Positions 6,426 through 6,888 of a stretch of 6,888 bases of DNA are shown here, one piece after another. Below the pieces are notes generated by a model. That model ran no database searches. It saw only the letters and a list, made by a program, of their open reading frames with translations, and was not told the origin of the DNA. The translations under genes were made by a program, and so were the position numbers. Position 1 is the first letter of the stretch, and the number at the start of each line of letters is the position of its first letter. Source of the stretch: Thermoleophilia bacterium (GTDB lineage: Bacteria; Actinomycetota; Thermoleophilia; Miltoncostaeales; Miltoncostaeaceae). Location: the NCBI GenBank assembly GCA_017882555.1, contig JADGPH010000098.1, positions 1-6,888 of the forward strand. The letters run 5' to 3'.

Positions 6426-6888
6426 GTGGGTCAGAAGGTACATCCCGGCGGTTTCCGCATCGGCATCCTCACGGGCTGGCGTTCGAATTGGTTTTCCGAG
6501 CGCGAGTTCGCCAGCTATCTGGAAGAGGATCGTCGCGTGCGCGAGTACATCACGCGCCGCCTCAACCACGCGGGCCTCTCAGCGATCAATCTGCGCAAGG
6601 ACGCTCAGAAGCTCACGGTGGACATCTTCACCGCGCGTCCTGGCATTGTGATCGGCAAGAGTGGTTCCGAGGTCGAGGCGCTCCGGAAAGAGCTGAACCG
6701 GATGACCGGCAAGGCCATTCAGGTGAACATCAACGAGATCAAGCGTCCCGAGCTCGATGCGAAGTTGGTCGCTCAGTCGATCGCCGAACAGCTCGAGAAT
6801 CGCGTGAGCTTCCGTCGTGCGATGAAGCGCGCCTTGACCTCGGCGATGCGCTCGGGCGCCCAAGGCGTCAAGGTGCAGTGCTCGGGTC
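6426..6888 (+). CDS. rpsC: 30S ribosomal protein S3, N-terminal part
   Basis: S3 sits at the mRNA entry of the small subunit and helps its helicase activity. The first 154 residues are present; the right edge cuts the gene before the C-terminal domain. The N-terminus GQKVHPGGFRIGILTGWRS (2-20) is typical. The KH-type domain holds TARPGIVIGKSGSEVEAL (69-86), with the GKSG loop at 77-80, and the end holds IKRPELDAKLVAQSIAEQLE (105-124), then NRVSFRRAMKRAL (125-137). The start is GTG, five bases after rplV. LSAINLRKDAQKLTVDIFTA in the middle and the SGAQGVKVQCSG ending recall Thermoleophilia-type S3, which is a recollection rather than an alignment. In the canonical operon order rplP would follow. 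Confidence 0.98.
   Translation, partial: MGQKVHPGGFRIGILTGWRSNWFSEREFASYLEEDRRVREYITRRLNHAGLSAINLRKDAQKLTVDIFTARPGIVIGKSGSEVEALRKELNRMTGKAIQVNINEIKRPELDAKLVAQSIAEQLENRVSFRRAMKRALTSAMRSGAQGVKVQCSG

Overview
This is a high-GC bacterial chromosomal window carrying the 5' part of the S10 ribosomal-protein operon, with tuf directly upstream and an unrelated flavoprotein gene transcribed away from it. The residue patterns of EF-Tu, S10, L3 and S3, the GTG starts, the tight gene packing and the GC-rich codon use suggest an actinobacterium. The S10 and S3 sequences in particular recall the Thermoleophilia-type lineages. That placement comes from memory of the families, not from an alignment, so the phylum is moderately likely and the class tentative.

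Layout: (1) 1-1492, minus strand: the first 497 codons of a large FAD-linked oxidase of the D-lactate/2-hydroxyacid dehydrogenase type, open at the left edge. (2) 1493-1725: a 233-base divergent intergenic region with promoter candidates on both strands, two tandem inverted repeats, a terminator-like hairpin and small hairpins just before the tuf ribosome binding site. (3) 1726-2916: tuf, complete. (4) 2917-3000: a short gap almost filled by a strong intrinsic-terminator structure whose T-rich tail ends six bases before the rpsJ ribosome binding site. (5) 3001-6888: rpsJ-rplC-rplD-rplW-rplB-rpsS-rplV-rpsC in canonical order, with gaps of 0-10 bases or stop/start overlaps. rpsC is cut by the right edge.

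All the plus-strand genes serve translation. EF-Tu delivers aminoacyl-tRNA to the ribosome, and the S10-operon products are core proteins of both subunits: L2, L3, L4, L22 and L23 around the peptidyl transferase centre and exit tunnel, and S3, S10 and S19 in the 30S head. The coding part of this block is ordinary and well conserved. The points worth a second look are regulatory: the terminator or attenuator between tuf and rpsJ with no evident promoter after it, the paired inverted repeats between the divergent genes, the possible leaderless start of the oxidase, and the absence of fusA immediately upstream of tuf. I see no sign of a new defence, mobile or RNA-guided system here.
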